Shown piece by piece: positions 8,601-20,985 of a DNA stretch of 64,000 bases. The notes beneath the pieces are model-generated. The model ran no database searches and had not been told where the DNA came from. It worked only from the letters and a program-made list of their open reading frames with translations. The stretch is from positions 1,180,501 through 1,244,500 of the forward strand of contig OX387200.1 of assembly GCA_947561715.1 (NCBI GenBank), in the 5' to 3' direction. Position 1 is the first letter of the stretch, and every line of letters begins with the position of its first letter. A program made the position numbers and the translations under genes. This DNA is from Ascidia mentula. Its lineage: Eukaryota > Chordata > Ascidiacea > Phlebobranchia > Ascidiidae.

Positions 8601-11600
8601 TTAAACGAAGGTATGTCTAGTACTGTAGAATAACTTTTAGCACTTTCAAAAATTTTAGTGGTGTTGTAAAATTGAAAAAAAAAAGTCATGTCGTTAAACA
8701 AAAGTATGATGAAATAACCATATGTGCAGTTTTGTGTGCTAATTTCTAGGAAATTATTGTTTATTGCTGGCACAGAGTGGTAAATTTAGAATACCAAATG
8801 TCACTGAAACAGGTGCAGAAATATGTTAAGTGACATAAACGATGAAAGTTATCACTATCCAGTTACTTTTTTGGTTTTGAAGTTTATTCTTGAAACTGGT
8901 AGTTAAGAATCATTGTTTTGTAAAATGTTTCAATCTCATTGTCTTGGGTTGACATGTTTTCTTTTACACAATCTTCACGTGTAGCCGCTTGCAATAGCTA
9001 AATATTATTAAAGTTTTCGCTGATGGTACAGTCCTAGCTTAGTGTGTGTTGGCAAACAAAAGGCCCAAAACTTAAAGCATACCAAATTCCTGGTAAAGTT
9101 TAGGTATTTGTATATATATTTTGTCAAGCTTGTAAACTTCTCTTGGTCTTTAAGTTAGTCAATCCAACTACAATTTCCAACATAACATTAGACCTTATTT
9201 ATATTCAAATAGAATACAAGCATAAAGCATTAACATAAACATATAGCAAACACATCCTAACAAGTAGAATACTAAACACTGACACAAACAAGTACATACT
9301 CCTACTGAATAGGATAACTGACAGCTCATGCATGTTGCCACAAACATAAAAATTGGTCGTGCAATATATGTGATAAAAAGAAAAGAAAATGGAAGTTAGT
9401 TTAAAGAAAGTCGTTAAAAAATCAAAACTAAGCCAAGGTTTGCTTTGACCAGTATGGCCGGTTATCAGTTAAGTGCATTATAAAACTCTCTGCCCACTAA
9501 GTAAGTCCAAAACATGTATTGTATTGTCATAGGCATGTTGAAGTCAATTTGATTTTGTCAATATAAAATTGGGACTTTTGAAATTGCTTCTTGGAGAAGT
9601 TGTGATTTTAAAAGTTTTTGCAACACAATTCCAAATGCAAGTTATGTATCTTCTATCTAACAGCATATTTTGAATATATATGAATTTAATGACATTACAG
9701 ATGTGAATATTCCACCACTGGGCAATTCTATTTTTTCACTACAACATTCTACAACGTGATGTCAAACTATTCCCTCTTGGGGTGGCAATTTGCTGGAATT
9801 TGGACTTGGTCTAACTTTAGTGTTACAGGTGTAAAAATACAAATATGATTAGTTTAGTGCTCTAATTTACAATAACCACTTATTGGCGTTTAAACAGTAT
9901 TATTCTACAAGGAATGATTTTAAAGCTACATGAACCCCTGAAACTAAACATACTATGAGGCTGCTGCATGGTGCCTGGAACGCTGAAATAATGAAATTAT
10001 TTCCTGAGAGCTGCATTGCAGCAATTAAACATGCCTGGCAGCATCAGTGATTTAAATATACTATTTTGTGTTTGTATTTACAACACCTTTTCGACACAGA
10101 TTGTCCATCCAATTCATCACAAAATGGCCCTAACATCAATGCAATTGTTTACAATTACCAAGCAAGTGGAGTTTTTGTTTGTCCAAATGGCCAAGAGTTG
10201 TTTTACAGCAACTCAACTCCTGGTATCAGGGATACAATTTGTCAAAATGATGCAACATGGTTTGGAGCTGATGGGTTGGAATGTTGGTCAGGTAATATGA
10301 GGATACTGTGCAGGGTGGTTACATGTCATTGAATAAGTTTAAGTTTATAAAAGAAGCTGCTCAAATCACCACTCTACTATTGGTATATTTCTAGTGTAAC
10401 ATGATAAAGCAGACTGCTTGGATGGTAAAAAAGTGGCGTTATGATTAAAAAGAAAGCCACAAATTATACATGTTTGCATATGTATGAGTTCTTTTGTCAA
10501 TGTGGAATGGTAGTACAATCATTCTACAAGGATTGATTTTAAAGCTACGGTACATGAACCACTAAAAACTAAATATACTATGAGGCTGCTGCATGGTGGG
10601 TGAAATGTTGATATAACGAAATTATTGCCTGAAGAGCCATATTGCAGCAATAACACATGCCTGGCAGCATCAGTAATTTAAAGATACTCTTTTGTGTTTG
10701 TATTTACAATACCTTTTCGAAACAGATTGTCCATCCAATTCATCACAAAATGGCCCTAACATCAATGCAATTGTTTAGCCCTTTGACATTTTCATAAACA
10801 CCACAACACTTTAACACTTTTGCTAAAATGAACATCTGTAATGTATACCATGTGGACGTTTTAGTCTGTGGTTGCAAAACATGTGATCTGTATTACAGCA
10901 CCAATTGCAACTGTAACAGGGAGTTTTAATGGAAAAGAGGGAAGTACTGTGGGGATGGGATGTTTTTTTATGGAATCATTTCCACCTGCTTATGAATATA
11001 TTTTTGAAGATGATCGTGGAAACCATACCCACAAAGTTGTAAGATAATTCTTTAAGTGCAGCTTCATGCAGTTTAGGTTAATAAATATAATTTCTATTTC
11101 AAAAAATATGTGACTGGTCCTCAAAAAATATAAATGTATTTACATAAATAAGTACATTAGTTGGAAGCAGCTAATATAATAAAATTTAATCTTATGATAT
11201 TTTATTTTATCAGCCTTTTTTATTCAGAATGAAACAGTTAATCTAACTCTTACTCGTGAGATGAATGGAAAAACAGTTCGATGTCAAGCTGTTTCAAAAT
11301 ACACAAAAATAAAAAACAACATGGGATGGTCACAGCCACAAAGATTGAATGTAACTTGTAAGTTTAGCAAATATTTATTTTATAGATCAGTGGCTCTTAA
11401 CCTGGGTTCGATCGAACCTCTGGGCTTCGATGGTGACGTTTCAGGGATTTGACGAAGGTCCAATGATTCACAAAAACTCAACAAACATTTGAATCATATT
11501 TTTCTTTTAAATTAATTCCAGGACCTATTTAGTTTGAAACTTAAATGGGCTTAAATTTAGTTTTATAACTTAAATAGGCACGGGTAGGTTAGATTGTAAC

Positions 11601-14600
11601 CATAATTTAACTTCTGTGATGTAACAATGAACATGACAACTATTTGTACTCGCATGAGTTTAAGATAGTAATTGCTGAGCACTTGGCGTGAATTGGAAAT
11701 TGTTCGTAATCATGGCTGACATAAACAAACTGCACAAATGAACATTTTGAAACATATTTTTGCATGCTGTGGTGTAATCAATAGACATTGCAGTCTCTAG
11801 GCTAAATATGTGCATTGTTGTTGGAATTTGTACACAGAAATAAGATTATATGTGAATCTTTTCTGTTTTGGTACATTCCTAGGTTATATCATATTGCAAA
11901 TAACTGGTGCAGATTCTGGTCCGGTTCACAAAAAAAATGGGCTCTCGTTTTCAGCTGCGGTTTGACAGTTATTTTCTGGTGGCATTGGTGTACTGCGAAT
12001 TTAAAGCTCACCCTGGCGTCCTAAATATGAATTAATATGCGAATTCTTGGACATGTAATTTCTATCCATCTTGAAACAATTGCATTTTTAACTGCCGTAA
12101 ACGAAAAACATAATAGCCCTGCATGCGAAAGTGACACAGTAACCCAAATTCAATAAAATTGTGTTGGATTGATTTTAGTTCCTGTTCCATTTCGTTTGCT
12201 TTTTATGCTTAACTTATTCTTTATGTTATCAGGGTTCGATTAATGCTTGCAGAGGATCCAAGGGATTGAAAAAAAAAAAGTTAAGAACCAATGGTATAGA
12301 CTGTCAAATTCCACCATTACTATACAAGGCTTACTTAAACAAACCATTACATTCTTCTGCAATCTATGGCAGTATAAGCATATTGTGCCAGTTAAATCAA
12401 ATCTCAATAAATAATGTGGTTGGCGATTTGACAATCAACATTTGTTTTAAAATTAAAATATATTTGTCTTTTGGTATTTGTTGTATTCAAATCCACCATC
12501 AATTTCAAACATCGCTGTGCTGGGACCAATTTAGGAACTTGAAAACCAATATATTATTCTGTGAAATACCACTATAAACCTAAACTGCTTTGTGTATTTA
12601 AATCTCCAATCCACATGTGTTTGGTCTTATGTTGTCTAGCTAGAGTTTTCTGCATCATTCCTATTCAGGACTTCAACAATAACAGTTGATGGCAACATAA
12701 TTGATAAAACAATGTAGCCTCGGATCCAAAGTGATTCTGTATTTGTTATATACTGTAGCCTACCACAGTTATCTTAACAGAATATAGCGTTGGTGTTAGT
12801 GAGGGTAGTATTTCAATTAAAAATGTTTCACAAACTGATAGTGGTACATATGCGATGAGTCTTCTGATCAAAACTTTCCAATCTTCAGTTGTTTGAAAAT
12901 GGAATAATATTTTTTTAGACAATCTTTAAAATTGAAGTTTAAATCTGAATTCTGTCTGAAAAATGACATTTGTAAGAAGTTTATAAACAAGAGCTGAATT
13001 GAACATGAATTTATGTGTTTGTTGAAAAAAACAAATTTGATATAAATTAACAAGTTCTCTCATGCGAAAATATTGTTCAAATTCCAAACTTCTAAATTGC
13101 AATTAAATGTGTTTTAAGATGAATGGGTACTAATACATATTTCACAAGATTTTGTTTGTTATGTTCAGATCCACCATCAATTTCAATCCACATCACTGCA
13201 CAGGGGTTATTTCAACACACTGAAAACCAATATATTATTTTGCAAAACACCAGTATAAGCTTAAATTGCTCTGTGGATTCAAACCCCCAATCCCAATGTG
13301 TTTGGTCATATAATAGCTTGAATGAAAGAAACAATTCATGCAACATAAGCAGATCATTTAGTAATTCAACAAATGCAACTTGTCAAGCCAATAATGGTAT
13401 TGGTAATTCTAGCAGAACAACCATTTCAATTGTTTCTGTTCCAACATTTAGTAAGTCAGTTTTGAAGTTTCTTTTTGAATTTAGACATTTCTTTCTTTAA
13501 AACATTATTCAGGACAACCAAAGATAACAGTTAATGGTGAAACAGTTAATAACAATGCAACAAAGCTTCTCAATGAAAGCAATGCTGTTAAATATAAATG
13601 TACTGTTGACTACCAAAGTTATCTTGGTACAATCTTTAAATGGACAAAAGATGGGATTGATGTTAAGTTAGATGTGAATGGTAATAGCATTTTATCCAAA
13701 AATGTTACACCAAATGACACTGGTACATATGTATGCAAGTCTTCTGATGTGTTTGGGAGTTTCCAAACAAGGATTAACATTGATGTTCAGTGTAAGTTTG
13801 CACCATAGAAAGTTTGCATGTGGTGATAATTTGAAATAGTTTTTCCATTCAAATCTGCATGTTTTCGTATTTCTCTTAAAAACAGAGTGTTGTTTGGCAT
13901 GTTGCGTAAATAATTTGTTTTGGAAACTATTGCAAAATGTAGCATTCAGTAGAAATCTTAACTAACCCAAATTGTTCTGTATAAGATTAACTACACCTTT
14001 GTTTGTATTGAAGGATAACTGTGCTAGTGTTTGGTATCTGGTGAATGAATAAATTATCATTAAATAATTTGTTTTCTGTTTTATGTCTTGCTTAACCTGT
14101 TAATAACTGGGTGTTTAGTGAAGGTTTCTATTGGTTGCATTAGTTCTATTCCAAACACAAGTTCATATTTTTTGCAACCTACTTCTGTATTCCAAGCATA
14201 ACATTAGACATTTCATCGTGGAACAGTTTTTTTGCAATAATTACTGCAACTGTTTCTTTATCTTTTTTTCCCATGAAAAACCTTTACATTTAAACCTTTA
14301 CCTTGTGTAGCAATTACTTTTCACAACACTCAGGAAATAGCAACTAATAATCTATTAGGTTGTTTTTTCTTATGTTTTTGTGTTTATTTTCAGTTCTTAA
14401 TCTGAAAACATGAAATAACACCCGAGGATGTCACCTAACATGTATAATATTAAAATTTGCAAAAATTCCATTACTTGCTTTAGAATCAGAAAAAGCTAGA
14501 AACTCTTTTGCTACAAGTAGCAGATTTTTTCCCTATTAAACAATTTGTGCTATATGTGCATTAAAGCCAATGAATGATTTACCACTTAGCACAATGCTAA

Positions 14601-15704
14601 TGATAACAATTAGACAATTGATAAATCATGTGTCAATTAACATTTGTTTAAACTATTTGAAATGATAATTGCATATTTTTTGTAATTGTGCTAATGTTAT
14701 CTTTACAAGTTAATTAATTTTATAGACCAACCATACACTGACAGCAATTTGAACTGCCAACCAAACCAACCATGTGATATTACTGTGTATTCAAACCCTC
14801 CACCTAATGCATCTGTTTTAATGTCACCAGGTTTGTAATGCTTGAATACTTGCCATATCTTAACATTTGATTTATAAAATTATTTTTAGGAGGTGGAAAT
14901 GAAACACTTGCATGGTTGTCTAGTACTCCACCGGTTTACACATATCAAATTAAGGTATATTATGTTGTTAAACAGTAGGGAATCATTTATTTGTTCTTGT
15001 AAGTTGCATTAAAGGTAGTATAATATTAAACGAACGTTTATCTTAAATCCCAAAATGGTTGGTTTACTTTAGTTGATGCCAGTTACCGATACTTATTTAA
15101 TACAAAATGTGCCCATAAGGTTGACTTAAAGAATAGATGCAGGAAAATGTGATAATTTAACATATATCCCAAAATAAATTTAAAATAATTTAGTTTTATT
15201 GCTGCATGTTGAAAGTAGTGCAACAAACTATGCACAGTGAGTTCTTTGTAATCCTAGTTTGGTTATTTTGCTGTAGAAGCCAGCAGGAACCTACACTTTG
15301 CATGTTACAAATTCAATTGGAACAAGCTTGATTACAATAACTGTGCCTGCAATCACTACCAGACAACTGAGAATGTTTATTGGAATATCTGTAGCAGCTG
15401 TTGTTGATGTGATTCTTGCAATAATACTTGCAGTAGTTTGTTACAAAAGATCAACAGGTAAGTGTGAAATTGTAACAAGTTTCATGATGTTGGGTTATTA
15501 AACCCAGAGTTTTGTTTCATATTATATTGTTAACTTGCAGGTAACAAAATGAAAGGAACACCTGCAAAGGTTTCGCAGAAAGCACCTGTTTATTTGGACA
15601 CACATGTGTATGAAAACACACCTGAGTATCAGAATGTGGCAACTTATCAAAATACAACTGTAAACCAAAGTGCATCAGCATATGAAACATTTGGTCCAAG
15701 TTAA
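5698..15704 (+). CDS. Receptor gene A: CCP/Ig type I membrane protein (13 exons)
   Basis: Exons 5698-5758, 7410-7546, 8537-8610, 9701-9828, 10100-10291, 10899-11038, 11228-11357, 13169-13450, 13513-13791, 14726-14830, 14890-14954, 15277-15457 and 15541-15704 join in frame to 645 aa. Signal peptide ~1-19; divergent N-terminal region 21-133 (three exons); CCP ~134-197 with four Cys and the TWF tryptophan; Ig1 198-287 (split exon); Ig2 288-381; Ig3 382-474 with W and DTGTYVC; Ig4 475-555, lacking the usual Cys pair; membrane span ~564-586 with an Asp at 575; tail with YENT, YQNV, YQNT and YETF. The tail lacks a 12-residue YENT-containing repeat unit kept in B and C. Many N-x-S/T sites. Likely a surface recognition receptor; ligand unknown. 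Introns hold a hammerhead, old PLE ends, a hAT element and decayed Ig exons. Confidence 0.82.
6336..6485 (+). mobile_element. Small hammerhead-bearing insert in intron 1 of gene A
   Basis: About 124 bases (6349-6472) lie between two copies of TAAGGTTAGTTGT (6336-6348 and 6473-6485), as expected for a target duplication. A related motif right after the left copy (aaggttaggg) makes the boundary uncertain. The insert ends with the hammerhead fold at 6407-6466. Related pieces occur at 29337-29540 and 41878-41935, so this is a dispersed family. Confidence 0.5.
6407..6466 (+). ncRNA. Hammerhead ribozyme, canonical type I fold
   Basis: All conserved parts are present in order: stem I strand AGCTGCA (6407-6413), core CTGATGA (6414-6420), stem II GACCT/AGGTC with a CAC loop (6421-6433), GAAA (6434-6437), stem III ACAG (6437-6440) with CTGT (6455-6458) plus an inner GTGC/GCAC option, then C6459 and stem I strand TGCAGCT (6460-6466), an exact complement of 6407-6413. 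The cleavage triplet is GTC, so the cut would fall between 6459 and 6460. It lies in the sense strand of gene A intron 1. The match is too complete for chance; activity is untested. Confidence 0.85.
9893..10151 (+). repeat. Intragenic duplication, copy 1 (PLE end plus CCP exon start)
   Basis: Matches 10518-10777: from tattctacaagga through an old PLE end to the first 17 codons of the CCP exon. This copy contains the functional exon 5 of gene A. Confidence 0.8.
9952..10052 (+). mobile_element. Decayed PLE end in intron 4 of gene A
   Basis: Aligns with the hammerhead-to-terminus part of the PLE at 1394-1505: diverged ctatgaggctgctgcat in place of the core, then a gagagc/gcagcaatta stretch and the intact terminal motif atgcctggcagcatcagt at 10031. 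Only the terminus is present, as in a solo end or heavily 5'-truncated copy. Confidence 0.65.
10518..10777 (+). pseudogene. Intragenic duplication, copy 2: PLE end and truncated CCP exon
   Basis: Second copy of 9893-10151, about 625 bases downstream in intron 5. It includes another decayed PLE end (10577-10680, terminal motif at 10657) and a CCP exon fragment with its acceptor (exon would start at 10726). The fragment reads DCPSNSSQNGPNINAIV and then meets a stop (TAG) at the break. If ever spliced in, it would end the protein after the N-terminal domain. No donor follows it, so it is best treated as a dead exon. Confidence 0.75.
11388..12293. mobile_element. Non-autonomous hAT-like element in intron 7 of gene A
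   Basis: Ends CAGTGGCTCTTAACC and GTTAAGAACCAATG are imperfect inverted repeats of the hAT type. Flanks ttatagat (11380-11387) and gtatagac (12294-12301) match at 6 of 8 positions, as an aged 8-bp target duplication would. No transposase is visible inside, so it depends on a transposase elsewhere. Confidence 0.6.
12480..12880 (+). pseudogene. Decayed Ig exon pair in intron 7 of gene A
   Basis: Resembles functional exons 8 and 9 of gene A (13169-13791) with many substitutions and stops. 12490-12640 matches the Ig2 exon start (ccaccatcaatttcaa, gaaaaccaatatattatt). 12665-12870 matches the Ig3 exon (aataacagttgatgg, actgatagtggtacatatg). The spacing and order are kept. This is the relic of an earlier tandem duplication of the two-exon Ig unit, so the gene once had, or nearly gained, two more Ig domains. 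Confidence 0.75.
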
Positions 15705-18700
15705 GAAACACTTTAACTGCAGATTTGAGAGAGAATGCGAATGTACTGAACACTACTACATTCTGGATTTATATTTGGTTTAAGTAGATTTAAACTTAAA
15801 CTTTGTGTTTGACTTCTCTGCTAAATGGATTTGTGCAAGTTATTATAGTGCACTGTTTTTGTGTTTTGTATTATGTAAGATCATCAATCATTTGAGTGGT
15901 AAAATGTAGCATTTTTTCATTTCTGATTGATTTTAAAGCTGGTTCGAAAATTTTTGAAAAGTCGTAGATTGAAACTTACTGATAATCCGAGCAAAACCAT
16001 TCTCTTCCTTATACTGCTAGGTTAAATTTTTACCTCACGGAAGAGAACACTCTCCTTTTGTTTTCAAGATTATTTTCCTGTGTAAACTTACAATGTTGTA
16101 AGAAAACCGTGGCCAGCCTGTGCTTCCAAAAAGATATTTATGTTGATTCTCGTTTGGAATAATCCCCGACCGGTTTGTTTTCTATTCGTGTTTTCCTGAC
16201 AGTTCATAACGTTTTCACTTATTGTCCATCAATGTGTGTTTCTAATATTTTATAAATGAATGTGATCTTCGTTGCGTTGAGTTTCTATAACAAGGATTTT
16301 TCTACCGCCAACCTATAGTAAGCAATAGGAGAATAGGCGGAAATTAAGTGATTCATTACAAAGAGGTTTTGAAACCAGGAACATTTTCTTGTTCTCAGGT
16401 AAATGACCAACAATGTAGAAATTTAAACAGCACCCGACGGATTTACAACTGAAAATTACAACGATATCGAATAAATATTCTTTCTTTGTAACTTTTAGAT
16501 TCCTAAAACGTTGTATGCAAGAATGACATGTGACGCCGTATGTGTACAATATACCTAGTTTGGGGTTCAAGTCCGCACCAACAAGGGTGTCTGATATTCC
16601 TTACCAATTTAACTTGCCTAGTTTCTCCTGGCGATTTATTAGAAACAGTTTTCCCGAAACCAACCACCCAAAATATCTACACAAAGGTCGATACACAATA
16701 CAAATTTTCATAATACTCGAAAGTATTTGTACTCACTCAAGGTTATTGTCCAAATATTGAATCAAATGCAGTGTCAAAATGTAGACTATTTGTTACACTG
16801 ACGTCGAAATTTCTATAGATTACGCAACGTGATATAACGAACGTGTGCTTTGATGTTTGTGCAGTCGTTGCATGTGTAAATAACTCTAAGGGTCTCAGAG
16901 ATATTTAACAGGGTCTCGATGGCCTGAGCGGTTATTGAGTCTCTTTGATGGTTAAACCTGCTTCTGCCCCGTTCTATAAAGCACCCAGAACCAAGATCTC
17001 TTCCCGAATAATTGTATTCATTTCTGTTATCTTCTTCATTACGACGGTACATTACAACCTTCAATACAACGTTGTTAGGATGCCAGCAAATAGAATGGCG
17101 AAAACTAGACTAGACTTGACTGCATTTACCGGTAAAAACTGGGCTCTTTAACGCTCTCCATTATGAGAGCTGATTGGTCAATAATGTCACGTGATATCAT
17201 GAGGCGCTTGAAGTAATATAATACAAGAACATAGGTGTGATGTGACATAAGCATAGGAGAACATTTTATGTGGTAAACAGGATGTTCAATGAATCACTTT
17301 ACTCGCGAACATTCGATGAATTTATCATATGGGCCGCAGTATGGGATTATGCAGTGCATGTGCAAAGCGCTGGCCTCTGTGACGTATGTTACACACGCAA
17401 GATATTACGCAATACAAGCACTGTTTTCTGTGACGTATGTTACACATGTTCCTACTTTCCCATACTTAAAAGACTTTTGGACGATTTTATAGCCTATAAT
17501 GTATTGTATAAAAATTCCGTTTTATCTGCCTCTTACACGTCATAACTTGTTTGGTTTGACAGCTTTGGCTTTAACTTCTCGAAATAGCGTATCGTATTTT
17601 TGTGCACACTGTTGTAATTTTCCCCGATTTATGGCGATTAAATCCATTGCTACAATCACTGTGCCGCTTACTGTGTGATTAAACTAAGGTGATCAATATG
17701 AAGTAGCGTTTTTACGTTAAAACAACGTGCTTGGTGACAAATACGCGAAAGGTGGTGGTTTACAGGCAAGGACTTCTTTCCTTTATAGCACTTTCGTGTT
17801 GGCAGGAAAGCAAATATGCGCATTGTGTGTTTTGTTCTCCTGGCTATCCACCACCTTCTTTGCTCAAAAGTTACCAATGTAATAGGTTTAACACGGAGCT
17901 AAAGCTTTGGAGATTGCACAAACATAGTTTTTTAATACGCACCGTGATGCATTTTATCCGACCGGATTATGCAATGAATGGCTTCACTTTTGGCATAAGA
18001 AACAACACAGTGTCACAAATACTTTTTAGTTTGCAAAAAAAACAGGGTGTATCATTAGACCAAAACGACTTAGTTGTCGTTTATTAAATTCCTACATGTG
18101 ATTCAAGGACATTGATTACTATGCTAAGTTTGAATCATCGTATAACGCAGCATTTAATTGCTGTGATTAATACTTGGTTGTCACTGGATAGGGTCGTTTC
18201 TACAATGCGCGCTGATGAACCCAACATATGTCTCGACATTACAGTCAACCAGGAAGCATTTCTATTAAATGTCAACGCCTCTCAAAGCGTTTCAAGGAGT
18301 GCGATGACGTCAGGCTTTATTATATTGCACAGTGGTCACATAAATATTTGGTACGCACATTTCCATCCCAGTTTGTTGTTAAATTGTTTTCTCCGCAAAA
18401 AATTCACAAGCTAGCCCTAAATAAATAATGTACTGCGCCATTTGTAAGCCACAAAGCTTGTTTAATTGGTTTTAATTAATTATTTGACGTAATAATGTCA
18501 CATATACAGGATATGTACAGGAAAACTAGGAAATGGTCATACATAAGTTTATGTGTTGTTTGCTAAGGCATAAGGGAGTTGTGTAAAATGCTTATAATAC
18601 ACATGGTTCGTGTACAGGGTGGATATGGGTGTTTAAACAATCGGCTACTTTCACTTTCTCGGTGAGGTTTATTTAGAATTCAGGTTCACCGTATTTGTCA

Positions 18701-19150
18701 CCGCACAATTGCGACAGAGTTATGTCTGTCACGTAGACAAATTTTTAGACCAAATCTGGAATATCTCGGCACTTTTTCCCATTTACAGTAACGCGAATTT
18801 TAACATCAAATTCAGGGCACATCCGGCAAAATTTTACCACCCAAACATTGTTTCAAGTTGAATAACCCTTCATTTATTGTGGATAAAGGGTTATTCGTAT
18901 CTGACGATGGTTTCATATGAAACAGATTTTCGTAAACTTTGGAAAAAATTCGCACTAAACACAACTTCGTTTTTTTAAATACAAACACGAATAGTTGTGA
19001 AACCAAGTGAAACGTAGCTAATATATGGTTTGTTGTGATACTAAAAGCTCTTTCAGTTGTCCATATACCGCCTTAAATCATGTACTACGTCACGCCGTGT
19101 TATGGTTATGTATCTCAGAACCGAATATTCCAAATCCAAGAAAAGTGTGC
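15705..19150 (+). repeat. Duplicated 3' flank of gene A
   Basis: Non-coding block with blockwise similarity to 31178-33180 behind gene B and 44733-47010 behind gene C. Landmarks: the tgtgtgtttctaatattttat stretch near 16231, the aacaacgtgct stretch near 17720, and the cacgtagacaaattt stretch near 18733. Open frames here (16530-16760, 17731-18087) are not conserved among copies, so I read the block as non-coding. Its last part (18955-19150) recurs again at 21770-21985. Confidence 0.65.
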
Positions 19151-20608
19151 ACGGCAGTATAAGAGGTCTCTTGCAATAAATGCAGCATTCTCATCGCCGT
19201 CTAGCGGTTATATAATATTCATTTTCAAAAAGTGAATACTAAAAAAACCGTAACAGCCGACCAACTGTACAAATAGGTTAGTTTGTTACGAGTGAACAGA
19301 TAAAAAAAAACACGTATAGTTAGAAATTATGTTTTTAAGGTCCTCTGCAATAATGACCTGTCGGCTGTTTTGCTTGTTTGCCGGTAAAAATTGCTGAGTC
19401 CAGTGACTTATATAGGGACCTAATATTTTCAAAAAATGTTGCAACTCCTGGAAGAACAGGGGTCCAAAAGGCACTTCTTTAGCAACCAACTTTGCACAGA
19501 ATGTGTAAACGAGGAATGGATCTTTCATCGAACCACATAGCTGGCGAGCCAGATGTGGTTCTTTTGATGATGACATCTGGCTCGCAGATATATTTTAAGT
19601 TGGAATTTCTTAGCAAGATTGTCACGAATGATTTTTTTTCGTAATTTTCCATAACGTATTAATCCTATCGTAACAGCAAACAACCAAAACAATCCAATAG
19701 AAGTCACATAACAGTAGCGTGTAACTACAGCGTAATCTCAGACATTTACCGTTTTTGTGAGGTTTTTCCTAAAATGCACGCGTTTATTGCATTAAGTGTT
19801 GAGAAATATCTTATGGATCTCACAGAAATACAATTAAAAATATGTAGCTTCCATGGCTCCCTTAGCCAAAAAGGTGCCCGAACTCACCTCTAAACGATTC
19901 ATAAAAATCTGTAAATTCATTGTATAGTTTGACCAAGTGCCGAGTAACTGATTTGATTCAAATTGCCCTGATTCGAAATTCCCAAAATGTACTAAAACTC
20001 GAACACGCTAAAATTCGCATCAGCAACAGCACATGAATATTTGCTCTCTCAATCATTAAATTAACCCTCATGCATCACTGGTTGCTTTGTTACGTCATCC
20101 TTGTGAAAGAGGGCAGAATACAAAGTAGGCATTTCCCTCCGACAAAATTTAATTTCATAGATAAAAATATGCATCCTTCATCCCTGTGTTTGAAACCCCT
20201 GGAAACCAAGAAAACAGGTGGCGCGACTAACCTTTGCAATTTAAACTATTTTTTCCAGTGGGAAAAACTTACAAAGTTCACCTTCGCAATATTTCTCCTT
20301 TGCGTAAATATGTTGAATCCCCAGTAACGTACCGTCCTCAACGTTTGCACTGTTGGGACTATAGGGGAATCAAACTTCCATAAATATATTTAACGTATAT
20401 AGCTAGGCAGATTTAGCAGTTAGCTTGAAGCTATACCTCAGTAGAGTTTCACTTCGCATATCTATTGACTTCATTTCAGGTGATTTTGATGACTTGGGTG
20501 AATGCTTTTATACCTGGAGTTATAATGTGAAGTCAAATGACGCGGTCGGACGTTTGAACATACGCCTTTAAAGCAGCCCCAAGATCTTTATGACGATTTA
20601 GTTTAGTT
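19151..20608. other. Intergenic, repeats only
   Basis: No exon with a recognisable domain. Around 20070-20190 is one copy of a dispersed repeat (tgcatcactggttgc, ttgttacgtc, later atttaatttcatag) also seen near 22660, 27890, 41500 and 49550. Confidence 0.45.
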
Positions 20609-20785
20609 ATGCTTGGAATTCGTAACGCTGACTTTGATTGTTCTGCTTCTGAATTAATTTATGGCCAACTCACAGATTGCCTTGTGAGTATTTTAAAAGT
20701 ACAGCCATTAGATGGCATTAGTTCCGAATATGCGAAGCAGCTTTCTTCTATCGCGAAAGACATCAAACGGATTTCGACCGTTTAA
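20609..20785 (+). pseudogene. Fragment resembling Ty3/gypsy integrase C-terminal region
   Basis: The frame reads LGIRNADFDCSASELIYGQ and ends at 20785. This resembles the LGIRxAxxxxxxCSxAELxYG motif of gypsy-type integrases. Only about 58 residues are visible and no other retrotransposon part was found. An acidic open frame on another register (20712-20978) overlaps it and continues past it; I could not assign it. Confidence 0.4.
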
Positions 20786-20985
20786 AAAACTCGACTTCTC
20801 AGTTTTCGAGGACTTTAAGGATACAGATGAAGTCGATGACACTGTTCCCGAATCTGATTCTTTAGATGTGTTTCCAACGTTGCCTATATTTGAAGAAGAA
20901 ACAGATGAGTCAAATCCTCTTTTATTCATTAGCGAAGGTAGCTTAGCAGCCTGCTGGACCGATCAACATGATTCGTAGAGGCCTG

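Noticed and set aside
17731-18087. 118-codon plus-strand frame in the gene A flank
   Set aside because: The homologous parts behind B and C are not open in the same frame.
18211-18240. CTGATGA word near 18210 as a further hammerhead
   Set aside because: No GAAA and no stem II partner at the needed distance.
20712-20978. 88-codon acidic frame as an independent gene
   Set aside because: It overlaps a gypsy integrase-like fragment and has no domain or splice partner; kept only as a note.
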